A stretch of DNA of 34,841 nt, from contig JAPPES010000122.1 of NCBI GenBank assembly GCA_028824125.1, positions 1-34,841 on the forward strand, in the 5' to 3' direction. The stretch comes from Candidatus Poribacteria bacterium. GTDB lineage: Bacteria; Poribacteria; WGA-4E; WGA-3G. The position numbers and the translations under genes were made by a program. Under the pieces are notes generated by a model. That model had not been told where the DNA came from. It ran no database searches and saw nothing but the letters and a program-made list of their open reading frames with translations. Every line of letters starts with the position of its first letter. The first letter of the stretch is position 1. This document shows positions 1 to 8,504 of the stretch, piece after piece.

Positions 1-319
1 AGTTCAAAGAGGCGCAATGAATTGCGCGACTACAAACGGCACTTTGTGAAATAATGCCGCACCTAAAGTCTGTCCTTGTCTGCGCTGCTGCGCGAAATAT
101 TTATGCACACCCCTCATGTAATTGTAAAACAATATTGGACAAATAGTTATTTAGCACAACTCGTTATAATTGTTAATTACAGAGAACATTGATATTGAAA
201 CCCAAGTTGCTACCTATAAGATTTTAGACACACAGACGCTACTTTTAATTGAGAACAGTTCGTTATTGGTGAAATATTGTACCGCAAACTGACAGTTTGC
301 AGACAAAATGCACAAAACT
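1..319. other. Non-coding left edge, no gene seen
   Basis: I find no supportable coding frame here. Near the left end is a short self-complementary stretch (GCGCAATGAATTGCGC, about positions 12-27), of the same palindromic style as repeats elsewhere in the window. The rest is AT-rich and has no recognisable RNA gene. Confidence 0.5.
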
Positions 320-588
320 AAATGAAGATTAAGTTATTAATTCGGCAATTTTTCATTATGCATATTCAGAACATTTTAAGTGCTCTTCAGTCCCGTAGGG
401 ACGATATGTTTATAGCAGCGCGGACAACCTCATCCCTTAGTCCCGTAGGGACGATATGTTTTGAAGCACATCAACAATAAATATGTCGTTCCTACGGAAC
501 TCAAGAGGGGAGAGACAACATTTTCTATAAACATTGCGTCCCTACGGGACTAAAGAAATTACCGAAATATTTTCTTAATCTTCATACA
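320..588. repeat. MITE-like cluster of GTCCCGTAGGGAC palindromes
   Basis: Four copies of a palindromic unit built on AGTCCCGTAGGGACG are present: two forward (about 389-411 and 439-461, each followed by ATATGTTT) and two reversed (about 481-501 and 536-552). The cluster is bracketed by a related sequence in opposite orientation: GAAGATTAAG...ATTCGGCAATTT from about 322, and its reverse-complement relative (AAATTACCGAA...CTTAATCTTC) ending near 587. The whole can therefore be read as one element of about 265 bp with terminal inverted repeats. The same GAAGATTAA...ATTCGGTAATTTT end recurs near 30034-30064 and, inverted, near 15213-15235. No transposase lies inside. The forward and reversed copies could pair into a long hairpin. 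Confidence 0.7.
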
Positions 589-651
589 GTTTGTGCTACA
601 TAGGTGACAACTTAGGTTATTGAAGTAGTTCCAAATTACAGCAGGTTTTCA

Positions 652-1740
652 TCATTCCAAAGGTTCATTTTCTGCAGCAATTTCTTCTTCAAGTGATTTG
701 ATTATTGCTAAGAAAGTTGCATGCGGTTCAAGTTCATAGACTTTTTGGTACATTTCAAGTGCTTTCGGTTTATCTCCAAGAAATCCAGCATAAATTTCTC
801 CCATCTCTTGCCATGCTTGAATTTCTGTCGGATCAAGTTCCACAATCCGTTCATAGACTTCTAATGCGTCTGCATAAGGTCTTGTTGCTGCTTCGCGTTT
901 CAGTGCAGTGGCACGGACGTAGAGCAAACCAATTAAGTCGTTGACAATCTCTTGCATTTCCGGTTGTTGCTGAACTGCTTCTTCTAAAAGAAGAACTGAC
1001 TGTGTTTCAAGTCGTGAAGCCTCTGCAATATCTTCATTAGTAAGTTCTCGGTCAAGAAATCGATAACTTTGGAACATCTTGTTATAGGTCCGTGATAATT
1101 GAAGACGTGCCAGCACACCGATAGGTGCTTTTTCTGATGGAACATGTGCGAATTTCGGATCACTTTCAATAGCGGCTCTGTAGTGTCTTGATGCCGCTTC
1201 ATACTGTCTACTTCCTTGATACAGAACGCCAAGAAGATAGTGTGCCTCGGCATTATGAGGGTTCTTTTCCAATACAGCCAAAAACTGTGTAGTTGCATCT
1301 TTAAGCTCGCCCTCATCACGAAAAAGCTTACCACTTAACAGGAGGACATCTTCATGATTCGGTTGGATATGGACAGCATAGTCAAGCCGTGATTTGGCAT
1401 CTTTTAACCAGCTACGCTGAGAGTAAATCTCTGCAATACGAAGGTTGGCATGCAACCGATCTGCTCTATTTTCTGTTGTTTTTTCAGTTTCAAATGCCTG
1501 AAGTGCTTGCCAATAGAAGAATACAGCTCTGCCTAAGTGTTGTTTATCAAAGTACGCATCCGCCTCCGTAATAAAGGTTTCAGCTTGAGACAACGGAGGC
1601 GATTTCGGTTCAGCACCGCCCCGTTGCGTGAAAAACGCTGCAAGCACTACGAACCCAATAATTGCAATGATTTCTGTATACAAAAGCCAACGATCAAAGG
1701 AAAAAAGTGATTTTCTTTCTGTCTGGTTATTTGATTCCAT
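652..1740 (-). CDS. Membrane-anchored TPR-repeat protein
   Basis: A 362-residue protein with one N-terminal membrane helix (about residues 20-38, YTEIIAIIGFVVLAAFF) and then tetratricopeptide repeats over most of its length. The clearest TPRs are around residues 100-200 (PNHEDVLLLSGKLFRDEGEL, then NPHNAEAHYLLGVLYQGSRQ) and near the C-terminus (DPTEIQAWQEMGEIYAGF). I use the ATG at 1738-1740 rather than a longer upstream frame because GGAGCACAC gives it a ribosome site and the protein then starts MESNNQTERKS. It lies 10 bp downstream of the dsbD-like gene and is surely cotranscribed with it. TPR proteins are scaffolds; a role in assembly of envelope or cytochrome c-type proteins alongside the thiol-disulfide exchanger is inference from position only. 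The specific function is unknown. Confidence 0.85.
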   Translation of the reverse strand: MESNNQTERKSLFSFDRWLLYTEIIAIIGFVVLAAFFTQRGGAEPKSPPLSQAETFITEADAYFDKQHLGRAVFFYWQALQAFETEKTTENRADRLHANLRIAEIYSQRSWLKDAKSRLDYAVHIQPNHEDVLLLSGKLFRDEGELKDATTQFLAVLEKNPHNAEAHYLLGVLYQGSRQYEAASRHYRAAIESDPKFAHVPSEKAPIGVLARLQLSRTYNKMFQSYRFLDRELTNEDIAEASRLETQSVLLLEEAVQQQPEMQEIVNDLIGLLYVRATALKREAATRPYADALEVYERIVELDPTEIQAWQEMGEIYAGFLGDKPKALEMYQKVYELEPHATFLAIIKSLEEEIAAENEPLE

Positions 1741-1750
1741 GTGTGCTCCT

Positions 1751-3628
1751 TTACAAAGTACTACCCTTAGCAGATTTAGCCTTAGTCTCAACATTTTTGA
1801 TTATTTTCAGCATCTCCTCTGCGTCAACGAACTTTTCAATTCGCTTGAGAATATTACGTTGGGAGTCCATAAAAATGACAACAGGCAATCCGCGAATCTG
1901 ATACTTCTCTGACAATACTTTATCGGATTTAACCGAAAAATCAAGCTTGACAGTAACATAATCCTCTAACTTATCAATAACATCTTGATTAGAAAAAGTT
2001 TTGTGGTCCAGTTCATTGCAAGCTCCGCACCAAGTTGCATAAAAATCAAGCATAACCAATTTATCTTCCTGTTCAGCGATTTGCAATGCTGCGGGTTCGT
2101 CGTAAACCCAGTTCAGATGCGGTCCAGCAACGGGCTGTTGAAGTCCACCGACTATCATAAACGCCCCAACTATTACCAGCAAAAGAGCAAACGCTTTACG
2201 GACTTTCATTCCCGTAGAAATACCACTAAAACGTTGTGTTAACTTACCGAGAAGCAGCCCTATAAGAATTAAACCTGCCGCGATACCGAAAAATGGGAGT
2301 GAATTCTGAAGGAAACTTTTTAACGGGGCAAAGAGTTTGACATCTTTGAGGAAGTAGAGTGCCATCGTTATAATTGCGATACCAAAGATATTTTCCAAAA
2401 CGTACATCCACCCGCCTGAACGGGGAAGGGCAGAGAGTAACCCAGAGAACGTACCTATGCAGATAAACAATAAACCCATGCCAAGGGCATAGGTAAACAT
2501 CAACCAAAACCCAAGCACTAAATTGCTTGTTGTCGCAATATATGCTAAGACAGCAGCCAAAGCTGGGCCTGTGCAGGGTGCTGCGATAACACCCGCGACA
2601 GTGCCCATACCGAAAGCACCAAAAAACCCTGCACCACCGACAGTATTGAGCCTGTTTTGCATTGAAGATGGAAGCCGGATCTCAAAAACACCGAACATTG
2701 ATAAACCAAGCGAAACAAGAATCACACTGATAAAACCTATTACCCACGGATTTGCCATTATCTGACCAAATACTGCCCCCGTTGATGCTACGGCTACACC
2801 TAAAATTGAATAGGTGACAACAATGCCAAAGACATATACAACGGAAAGCAGAAAAGATTTAAGTATTCCAGTAGACTCATTCGCCCCGAAGATCGAGACC
2901 GTTATCGGAATTAGAGGGTATACGCAAGGCGTCAAACTTGTCACAATTCCCCCGGCAAAAACAAACAGAAATGCAAGCCATAAATTTCCACCAGACAGTG
3001 CGCCTGCAATTCCGCCTTGATCTTCACTGCTGTCGTTTGTCGTGCTATCAAATGCGATATTGGCGAAAATAGTCTCATTAGTCTGTTGCGAAGTTTCTGC
3101 TACACTGACAACATCAATCGGTATGGAGACACTTAGTGTTTGGGGGAACAGACACTGTTCATCATTACACGCTTGATAGCGAAGTTGCATATCCAAAGTT
3201 ATAGGTTCAATCGGCGCACTTTGGAGCAAAGTTACCGGAACACCGATTGTAATCGTATCGTGGTAGACCGGTGCCTCTCCTATTGAAGCGAGATTAAGTG
3301 TTTCCCCCATCGGGTATATCGCTTCTCCAAAAGTTAAGTTCGGCGTATCAGGGGGCGTTATTTCAGTCGGGATAAGATTTTCGCCAGCAGGATTAGCATT
3401 GACATGCCATCCTTCTGCTATCTTTACAACAATTGCAATTTGGAAGTCTCTTCCGGGTTGTACTTTGTCCAAAGAGATATACCCTTCGGCACGGACCTTT
3501 TCAATAGGTTGATTGTCAGGAAGGTCGAAGTCTGGGAATTGCGCTTGTGTACAAATAGGGAGTATTGTCGTGAAACCTATTAGCAGAATCAATAATAAAA
3601 ACTTGTTTAGCTCGATCTTTTTCAACAT
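1751..3628 (-). CDS. dsbD: Thiol:disulfide interchange protein DsbD
   Basis: This 625-residue protein has the full three-part DsbD layout. An N-terminal signal peptide (about residues 7-29) leads a periplasmic domain with a cysteine pair (ACNDEQC, near residue 153). A transmembrane domain of about eight helices follows, with the paired redox cysteines in LTPCVYPLIP and AAPCTGPALA. The C-terminal periplasmic thioredoxin-like domain carries the active site WCGAC (near residue 540). In the family, electrons pass from cytoplasmic thioredoxin through the membrane cysteines to periplasmic partners such as DsbC or cytochrome c-maturation proteins. A strong AAGGAGA precedes the ATG. It is the first gene of a two-gene unit with the TPR protein. 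The N-terminal cysteine spacing (CX4C) differs slightly from E. coli, which is common among homologues. All expected redox cysteines are present, so it should be active. Confidence 0.93.
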   Translation of the reverse strand: MLKKIELNKFLLLILLIGFTTILPICTQAQFPDFDLPDNQPIEKVRAEGYISLDKVQPGRDFQIAIVVKIAEGWHVNANPAGENLIPTEITPPDTPNLTFGEAIYPMGETLNLASIGEAPVYHDTITIGVPVTLLQSAPIEPITLDMQLRYQACNDEQCLFPQTLSVSIPIDVVSVAETSQQTNETIFANIAFDSTTNDSSEDQGGIAGALSGGNLWLAFLFVFAGGIVTSLTPCVYPLIPITVSIFGANESTGILKSFLLSVVYVFGIVVTYSILGVAVASTGAVFGQIMANPWVIGFISVILVSLGLSMFGVFEIRLPSSMQNRLNTVGGAGFFGAFGMGTVAGVIAAPCTGPALAAVLAYIATTSNLVLGFWLMFTYALGMGLLFICIGTFSGLLSALPRSGGWMYVLENIFGIAIITMALYFLKDVKLFAPLKSFLQNSLPFFGIAAGLILIGLLLGKLTQRFSGISTGMKVRKAFALLLVIVGAFMIVGGLQQPVAGPHLNWVYDEPAALQIAEQEDKLVMLDFYATWCGACNELDHKTFSNQDVIDKLEDYVTVKLDFSVKSDKVLSEKYQIRGLPVVIFMDSQRNILKRIEKFVDAEEMLKIIKNVETKAKSAKGSTL

Positions 3629-3672
3629 TATTAGTTCTCCTTGAAAGAGAATTTGGATGGATTGTATTATGT

Positions 3673-3926
3673 GGTGTTAATTGATTAAGCACCATAACTG
3701 TCAATTTAAGGAATATTATCTGTCCTTTGGATGTGTTCAGTCCAGAAATTAATGTCGAATGCGCGTTTGGGCAGCTCTTATCTTCTGTAGGAGCGAGCTA
3801 TGCTCGCGACATCAAAGGAACGGTCGCGAGCATAGCTCGCTCCTACAGAAGACATCGGGATTGAAAGCCCTCCCATAAGAAAATCAGGCGCTAAATTGAC
3901 ACCTATGGTGTTAATTGATTAAACAC
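3673..3926. repeat. MITE-like element with perfect 30-bp-arm hairpin
   Basis: The core element runs 3692-3908, with inverted ends CCATAACTGTCAATTTAAG on the left and CTAAATTGACACCTATGG on the right. In the middle is a near-ideal hairpin: arms 3781-3810 and 3823-3852 are perfect 30-base complements around a 12-base loop, and each arm contains the self-complementary GCGAGCTATGCTCGC. A 20-base direct repeat (TGGTGTTAATTGATTAARCA) lies at both ends (about 3672-3691 and 3906-3925). A homologous element sits at 10649-10894. There is no coding capacity. The element fills the gap between the PorX-like gene and dsbD. Confidence 0.75.
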
Positions 3927-3942
3927 TACTCGGACACAGCCC

Positions 3943-5559
3943 TCACCGAGGCTCAAGTACAACACACGGAAGAATCATCTCTTCTAAAGAAACACCTCCA
4001 TGTTGGAAACTCCCGTGAAACATCTCTTTGTAGACGTTAAACTGTCTTTCATAAACAAAATAGTAATCCTCTTTAGCAAGAATATAGTTTTTCTCTGATG
4101 CCTCATAAGGTAATCTATATGCTTCTGGGTTATTTATAAAATAACCCACTTCAGGATCACACGATATTTCCTTACCTTCTTTTACCCGAAGTCCACTCGA
4201 AAGTTCATACTGACTTGATATTTTGGCAGCATTTTGACACAACACCGAACCGTGATCTGATGTCATTATTATAGTTATCTCCCGTTCGGCTGCAAGCTTA
4301 ATTATTTTATATATTCTGGAATTTCGAAACCAAGTTTGTACAAGCGTCCGAAACGCTTCTTCATTTGGAATAAGTTGCTGGAAAAGAGCCACGTCGCTAC
4401 GTAAATGTGTCAGCATGTCAAGAAAATCAACCACGACTGCTGCTAAACTTATTCGGTTTGCGTCAGTTAACCACTGTAGATATTGAATTTCTCCGCGTGT
4501 ATCAAAAATTTTGAAGTAGTGTGGTGACGGTTTGAGGGCAATCCCATGCCGTTCAAGTTGTAAACGCATCAACTCTTTCTCATAACGGTTGATACTTGTA
4601 TGTTCTTCATCCGGTTCAGCATATAGAGCGGGGTATCGTTCGGCTAAATCTCTCGGAAACAGACCGCTAAAAATAGCATTGCGCGCATAGTGCGTTGTCG
4701 TCGGTAATATAGAGTAGTAATAGTGTTTTGTCATGTGGAAATCACGGTAGAGCAGCGGCTCAATTTTCAACCAGTGGTCTAACCGCATACAATCCATTAC
4801 AACAAATAGTACAGATTTTCCTACTTGGATCTCAGGAATTACGTGTTTGTAGAAAACATCTACAGATAAAGTGGGCGAGTTTTCACCCTCAAGCCACCGA
4901 CTATAGCCGTTTTGGATATAGTCGGCAAAGGTCGAATTGGCTTCGCGTTTTTCGCTGGCATGGATTGTTCTCAACTCTTCAACATTAGAAAGTCCATCTA
5001 ATTTAATATCCCATTGAACGAAATGGATATAGGTATCTATCCATGCTTGCCAATCATTATCATGGTAGTGATCAACCATGGTATGCGCTTGGCTGTTGTC
5101 CAAAGAGCTCTGCTTATTAAAGTTCTCTACGTAAGCTTGAGGCGTATATGCTTCTTGTAGGTTGTGCTTTTCCAGTAAAAATGTGAGTGATGAAAGCAAC
5201 TGCCTGGGATTTGTAGGCATAATCAACACGTCGTCAACACCATGAAGACTCGCTTGCGCCATCATCTCTTGATCGCCCGCCTGCGTCAACAAAATGAGTG
5301 GGATATGTGCATCCTCTTTACGGATATATGAAAGTAAGTCATTAGTTCGTGTTGGGACATCATAATTTAATAATACCGCGTGAAACGTAATATCCCGCAA
5401 TAAAGCGATACCCTGAACGCTGCTATCTGCTAATGAAACATCGTATCCGTGATATTCTAAAAATCGAATATAAGGCTTCAACTCAGATTTTAAATGTGCG
5501 CTTGCTGGCGGTGCTTTTAATGTGCAATCGATCCACAAAATGCTCCTTGTCTTTTCCAT
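3943..5559 (-). CDS. PorX-like pseudo-receiver/PglZ-domain protein
   Basis: This 538-residue protein matches the PorX architecture: an N-terminal CheY-like receiver domain (about residues 5-130), a helical linker, and a C-terminal PglZ alkaline-phosphatase-fold domain (about 240-538). The PglZ metal and nucleophile motifs look intact: VVMDCMRLDHW, then PTTTHYARNA with the expected catalytic Thr, TSDHG, and FQHGGVSLEEM near the end. The receiver is degenerate. The acidic pair is D11-C12, the phospho-acceptor position is Asn (N65 in VLLNYDVP), and the conserved beta-5 Lys is Met (VLIMPTN). In Bacteroidetes PorX acts with PorY in control of type IX secretion and its PglZ domain is a zinc phosphodiesterase. 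No secretion genes are visible here. It is probably the last gene of the run that starts at 10491, after a 98-bp gap. AAGGTG precedes the ATG. Confidence 0.85.
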   Translation of the reverse strand: MEKTRSILWIDCTLKAPPASAHLKSELKPYIRFLEYHGYDVSLADSSVQGIALLRDITFHAVLLNYDVPTRTNDLLSYIRKEDAHIPLILLTQAGDQEMMAQASLHGVDDVLIMPTNPRQLLSSLTFLLEKHNLQEAYTPQAYVENFNKQSSLDNSQAHTMVDHYHDNDWQAWIDTYIHFVQWDIKLDGLSNVEELRTIHASEKREANSTFADYIQNGYSRWLEGENSPTLSVDVFYKHVIPEIQVGKSVLFVVMDCMRLDHWLKIEPLLYRDFHMTKHYYYSILPTTTHYARNAIFSGLFPRDLAERYPALYAEPDEEHTSINRYEKELMRLQLERHGIALKPSPHYFKIFDTRGEIQYLQWLTDANRISLAAVVVDFLDMLTHLRSDVALFQQLIPNEEAFRTLVQTWFRNSRIYKIIKLAAEREITIIMTSDHGSVLCQNAAKISSQYELSSGLRVKEGKEISCDPEVGYFINNPEAYRLPYEASEKNYILAKEDYYFVYERQFNVYKEMFHGSFQHGGVSLEEMILPCVVLEPR

Positions 5560-5657
5560 GTTTTCACCTTTTTTCTACACGGAAGTAACCGGGGAAACAT
5601 CCGATAAAAGATATTAAGACGTTAGTTCAAGAGCGATATAGACAAGCGTAACACAGA

Positions 5658-6968
5658 TTAGATACTTGAAACAAAACGCCCAGAGTTCAACAACCCAGAC
5701 GCATCAAATTTTGCTTTAACCTGTTTCATTAAGTTTTCTGTGCTACCTATTGACCCCCACACATCAATCTGCCGTTTGAGTTCAGGGGGTGCTGTCTCTA
5801 TGATAAGATTGCCTCCCAAATCTATAGCACGTTGACGCAGTTTTGTCAGGGTATTTGCAAGTCGTTGAAAATCGGTGTTAGAATTTATAATAATTTTGAG
5901 ATACAACACACCGTTTCCCAACAGTACCATCATTTCATTAGTCTCTTTACGAAGCTGCTCAGCAAATTCTGCTATATCTGATCGTTTGAGATTTATCTTT
6001 ACAAGCGAAGTCCCATGAGCATTATCAACCGCTGTAAACTCCTGCACAACATGACTAATGTTAACTCGCGATTCACCTTCTATTATTTGCACACCTAAAG
6101 CACCATTTTGTTCCATAAGTGTTTGGGTTGCGTTGAGCTGCCATGCCACAGTTTCCGAATCCCCAGCAAATCCAACTATTAGTGTCGGTTTCTTCTCCTG
6201 AAACTGATTGATAGGCACATTGACTAACAGATTTACGAAAGATGGCAATGTCTGTGAACTGACGATACTTAATCCAGTATTAACCGTTTCGCGAATGGAT
6301 TGAAACTGCGCGGCAAGTATTGCCTGATGAGCAGGCATCGGTGCTAATTTAAGAGTTACTTCGGTAATAATACCGAGCGTTCCGAATGCCCCGATATACA
6401 GTTTGTTAAGGTCGTATCCCGCAACGTTTTTAACGACTTTTCCGCCACTCTTAACAACCGTACCACTAATATGTGCTACATGCATTCCTAAAACTAAATT
6501 TCGTGGAGTCCCATATTGAAGACGTAGCGGACCGCTGGCATTTGTGGCAACAATTCCGCCAATAGTACACCGGTCTGCATAAGGCGGATTTAGCGGAAGA
6601 AACTGCCGATGTTGTGCCAACTCAGTTTGAAGTTCAGCCAACTTAATGCCCGCTTCAACTGTCACAGTCAAATCTGCCGGTTCGTATTCCACCACCTTAT
6701 TCAGCCGAGTCATTACCAACACAATATCCGTTTCTTCAGCTAAGTTGCCAATTCCGAGTTTTGTCCCTGCACCTGCAGGCATTATAGATAAACTCTGATC
6801 TGATGCAAACCGAAGGATATTTTGTATTTCTTGTACAGATGAAGGTAGAACCACTGTTTTTGGAACAATACCGTCAAAACTATACGCAGAAATCTGTTCT
6901 TCCGACAGCATGCCAGACGCCCCGACAATATGTTTGAGTTCATCAGACAACGAATTTGAAGTTTCCAT
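5658..6968 (-). CDS. glcE: FAD-binding oxidase, glycolate oxidase GlcE-like subunit
   Basis: A 436-residue FAD-linked oxidase of the PCMH/VAO type. The FAD domain occupies about residues 35-215, with the characteristic stretches MPAGAGTKLGIG, CTIGGIVATNASGP and VVKNVAGYDLNKLYIGAFGT. The last closely follows the GlcE pattern (KNVAGYDxxxL then GTLG). The C-terminal part is the shorter substrate domain typical of GlcE rather than the longer GlcD form. Known GlcE works with GlcD and the iron-sulfur subunit GlcF to oxidise glycolate to glyoxylate; neither partner is in the window, so the substrate is uncertain and D-lactate-type oxidation is possible. AAGGAA lies about 10 bases before the ATG. It follows the sulfatase-like gene after 61 bp on the same strand. 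Confidence 0.8.
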   Translation of the reverse strand: METSNSLSDELKHIVGASGMLSEEQISAYSFDGIVPKTVVLPSSVQEIQNILRFASDQSLSIMPAGAGTKLGIGNLAEETDIVLVMTRLNKVVEYEPADLTVTVEAGIKLAELQTELAQHRQFLPLNPPYADRCTIGGIVATNASGPLRLQYGTPRNLVLGMHVAHISGTVVKSGGKVVKNVAGYDLNKLYIGAFGTLGIITEVTLKLAPMPAHQAILAAQFQSIRETVNTGLSIVSSQTLPSFVNLLVNVPINQFQEKKPTLIVGFAGDSETVAWQLNATQTLMEQNGALGVQIIEGESRVNISHVVQEFTAVDNAHGTSLVKINLKRSDIAEFAEQLRKETNEMMVLLGNGVLYLKIIINSNTDFQRLANTLTKLRQRAIDLGGNLIIETAPPELKRQIDVWGSIGSTENLMKQVKAKFDASGLLNSGRFVSSI

Positions 6969-7029
6969 CTCGTTCTCATTCCTTCGCGATAGTAAAAGGA
7001 TTTAGTGTCGTGTAAATTGATAGTCTGCT

Positions 7030-8478
7030 CTATTCTTTATCTTCTTCCGGATAATCAATTGCCCACTTTCCTTTGCCATCTCCTGTAGGAGACTCTTGCC
7101 ATAGCGCAAGGAAATTCTCTGGTGCGTTATGCTCCAAAAGATGTGCCATAAAGAGTTGATGCAATTCGGTAACAAGCGCAGCGTTGTCCTTCGCAAGATT
7201 ATTCGTTGCAATTGGATCAACTGTCAAGTCAAACAATTCAGGTGTGCCGTGCGCACCAACAGGTGCGTATCCCCAACGTTCAGTGACAAGGAAGGGTGTT
7301 GTCGCGCGGCGTGGTACGGTGCCATTGCGTGAACCGATATGAGTTCCTGTTACTGCATACTCCCTGTGCTGAGAATCACCGCTAAGAAGCGCATCTGCAA
7401 AAGAACGCCCCTCAAAAGGTTTCCGCGGATCAAGTGTAACACCTGCTAAATCACACAAAGTTGGCAGAATGTCCATCGGTTGAGCAATTAGATCAAGACG
7501 TTGTCCTTGCGGCACATCGCTACCAGCAATCAAAAACATTTGATGGTTAATTTCGGGATAGGTGGGCCAATACCTCGGATCCTCAGGATCAATATTTGAT
7601 TTCCCTGTTCTCTCGTGTTCTCCGATAGACATGCCGTGGTCAGACATTACAACAACAAGCGTATCATCCCAAAGTTCAAGGTCATCAACTTTTTGGATAA
7701 TCTGACCGATGTGTCGATCCACAAGTTCGGATTCACCCGCATAATGTGCCCACAGGTTGTGCAACTCCGCATCTGTATAAATAGATGACCGTCCATAATT
7801 GGGATGAAGCATTGGCGGTCCAGAATAGGTTGGATCGTAACGTTTGACAATATATTCTGGTGGATCCCAGGGTTCGTGCGGATCAAAGAAATCAACCCAA
7901 AGGAAGAAAGGACCTGAGTGATAGTTCTCCTCTAAAAATCTTATGGCGGTTTGCGATGTCCTGCCAGAAAACGTCTCTGCCTCGTATTGATAGTATCGGT
8001 TTGTCCAACGGTGTGTATTGGGCAAGGTGTTTCCTCGGAACGAAGGATTTGGACGGGTTTTCTCATCCGGCATGATTGTCTGTATTTCATCATTGAGATG
8101 GAGTAATGGTTTGTCCCCTTCTTGTCCACGGTGTTGGAACGCAGCCTGAAATCCTTGCTGGAAGCGGGCATTGAACAGATGCGGGCAATCGCAAATTAGC
8201 TGCGTGGCGTATCCTTGCCCCCCTAAAAGTTGTGCAATATGGTTTGGTCCGCTCTGATCAATGGGCTGCCACCCGTAGTGCGGCCATCCCAATGTACCAG
8301 TCGCAACATCAGTGCGGTGTGGAATTGTGGGAAAACTGCTCATATAAAATTTGTCTATAGCAGTTGCGCGTTCTGCTTCAAATTTATCAAGCATCGGTGT
8401 ACGGATAGGTTTTTCTGCCCGTTCACCGAGGTTATCATAGCGGAACGTATCAGTAATTAACAAAACGATATTTTTCAT
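7030..8478 (-). CDS. Sulfatase-fold hydrolase with Thr nucleophile motif
   Basis: A 482-residue alkaline-phosphatase-superfamily protein of the sulfatase branch. The N-terminal metal motif is LLITDTFRYDN (D10), the C-terminal metal motif is VVMSDHGMSIGEHERTGK (about residues 262-279), and DFFDPHEPWDPPEY is a typical sulfatase segment. The nucleophile region reads SFPTIPHRTDVATG. Aligned backwards from the TG, Thr51 falls where sulfatases have the Cys or Ser of CxPSR, giving TxPHR. That Thr cannot become formylglycine, so ordinary sulfate-ester hydrolysis is doubtful; a Thr here is normal in phosphodiesterases of the same superfamily. No signal peptide is visible, so it is probably cytoplasmic. 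AAGGAT precedes the ATG. It starts 26 bp after the UbiA-type gene. The substrate is unknown. Confidence 0.85.
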   Translation of the reverse strand: MKNIVLLITDTFRYDNLGERAEKPIRTPMLDKFEAERATAIDKFYMSSFPTIPHRTDVATGTLGWPHYGWQPIDQSGPNHIAQLLGGQGYATQLICDCPHLFNARFQQGFQAAFQHRGQEGDKPLLHLNDEIQTIMPDEKTRPNPSFRGNTLPNTHRWTNRYYQYEAETFSGRTSQTAIRFLEENYHSGPFFLWVDFFDPHEPWDPPEYIVKRYDPTYSGPPMLHPNYGRSSIYTDAELHNLWAHYAGESELVDRHIGQIIQKVDDLELWDDTLVVVMSDHGMSIGEHERTGKSNIDPEDPRYWPTYPEINHQMFLIAGSDVPQGQRLDLIAQPMDILPTLCDLAGVTLDPRKPFEGRSFADALLSGDSQHREYAVTGTHIGSRNGTVPRRATTPFLVTERWGYAPVGAHGTPELFDLTVDPIATNNLAKDNAALVTELHQLFMAHLLEHNAPENFLALWQESPTGDGKGKWAIDYPEEDKE

Positions 8479-8504
8479 GTTTTATCCTTTATTCGTTTTT
8501 ATCT

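Noticed and set aside
320-588. Regularly spaced palindromes considered as a CRISPR array
   Set aside because: Only four copies in mixed orientation, uneven spacing, no cas genes; it is a cluster of REP-like palindromes.
1628-1912. Plus-strand open frames opposite the TPR, dsbD and WD40 genes
   Set aside because: They are shadows of well-supported minus-strand genes, with low-complexity translations and no recognisable domains.
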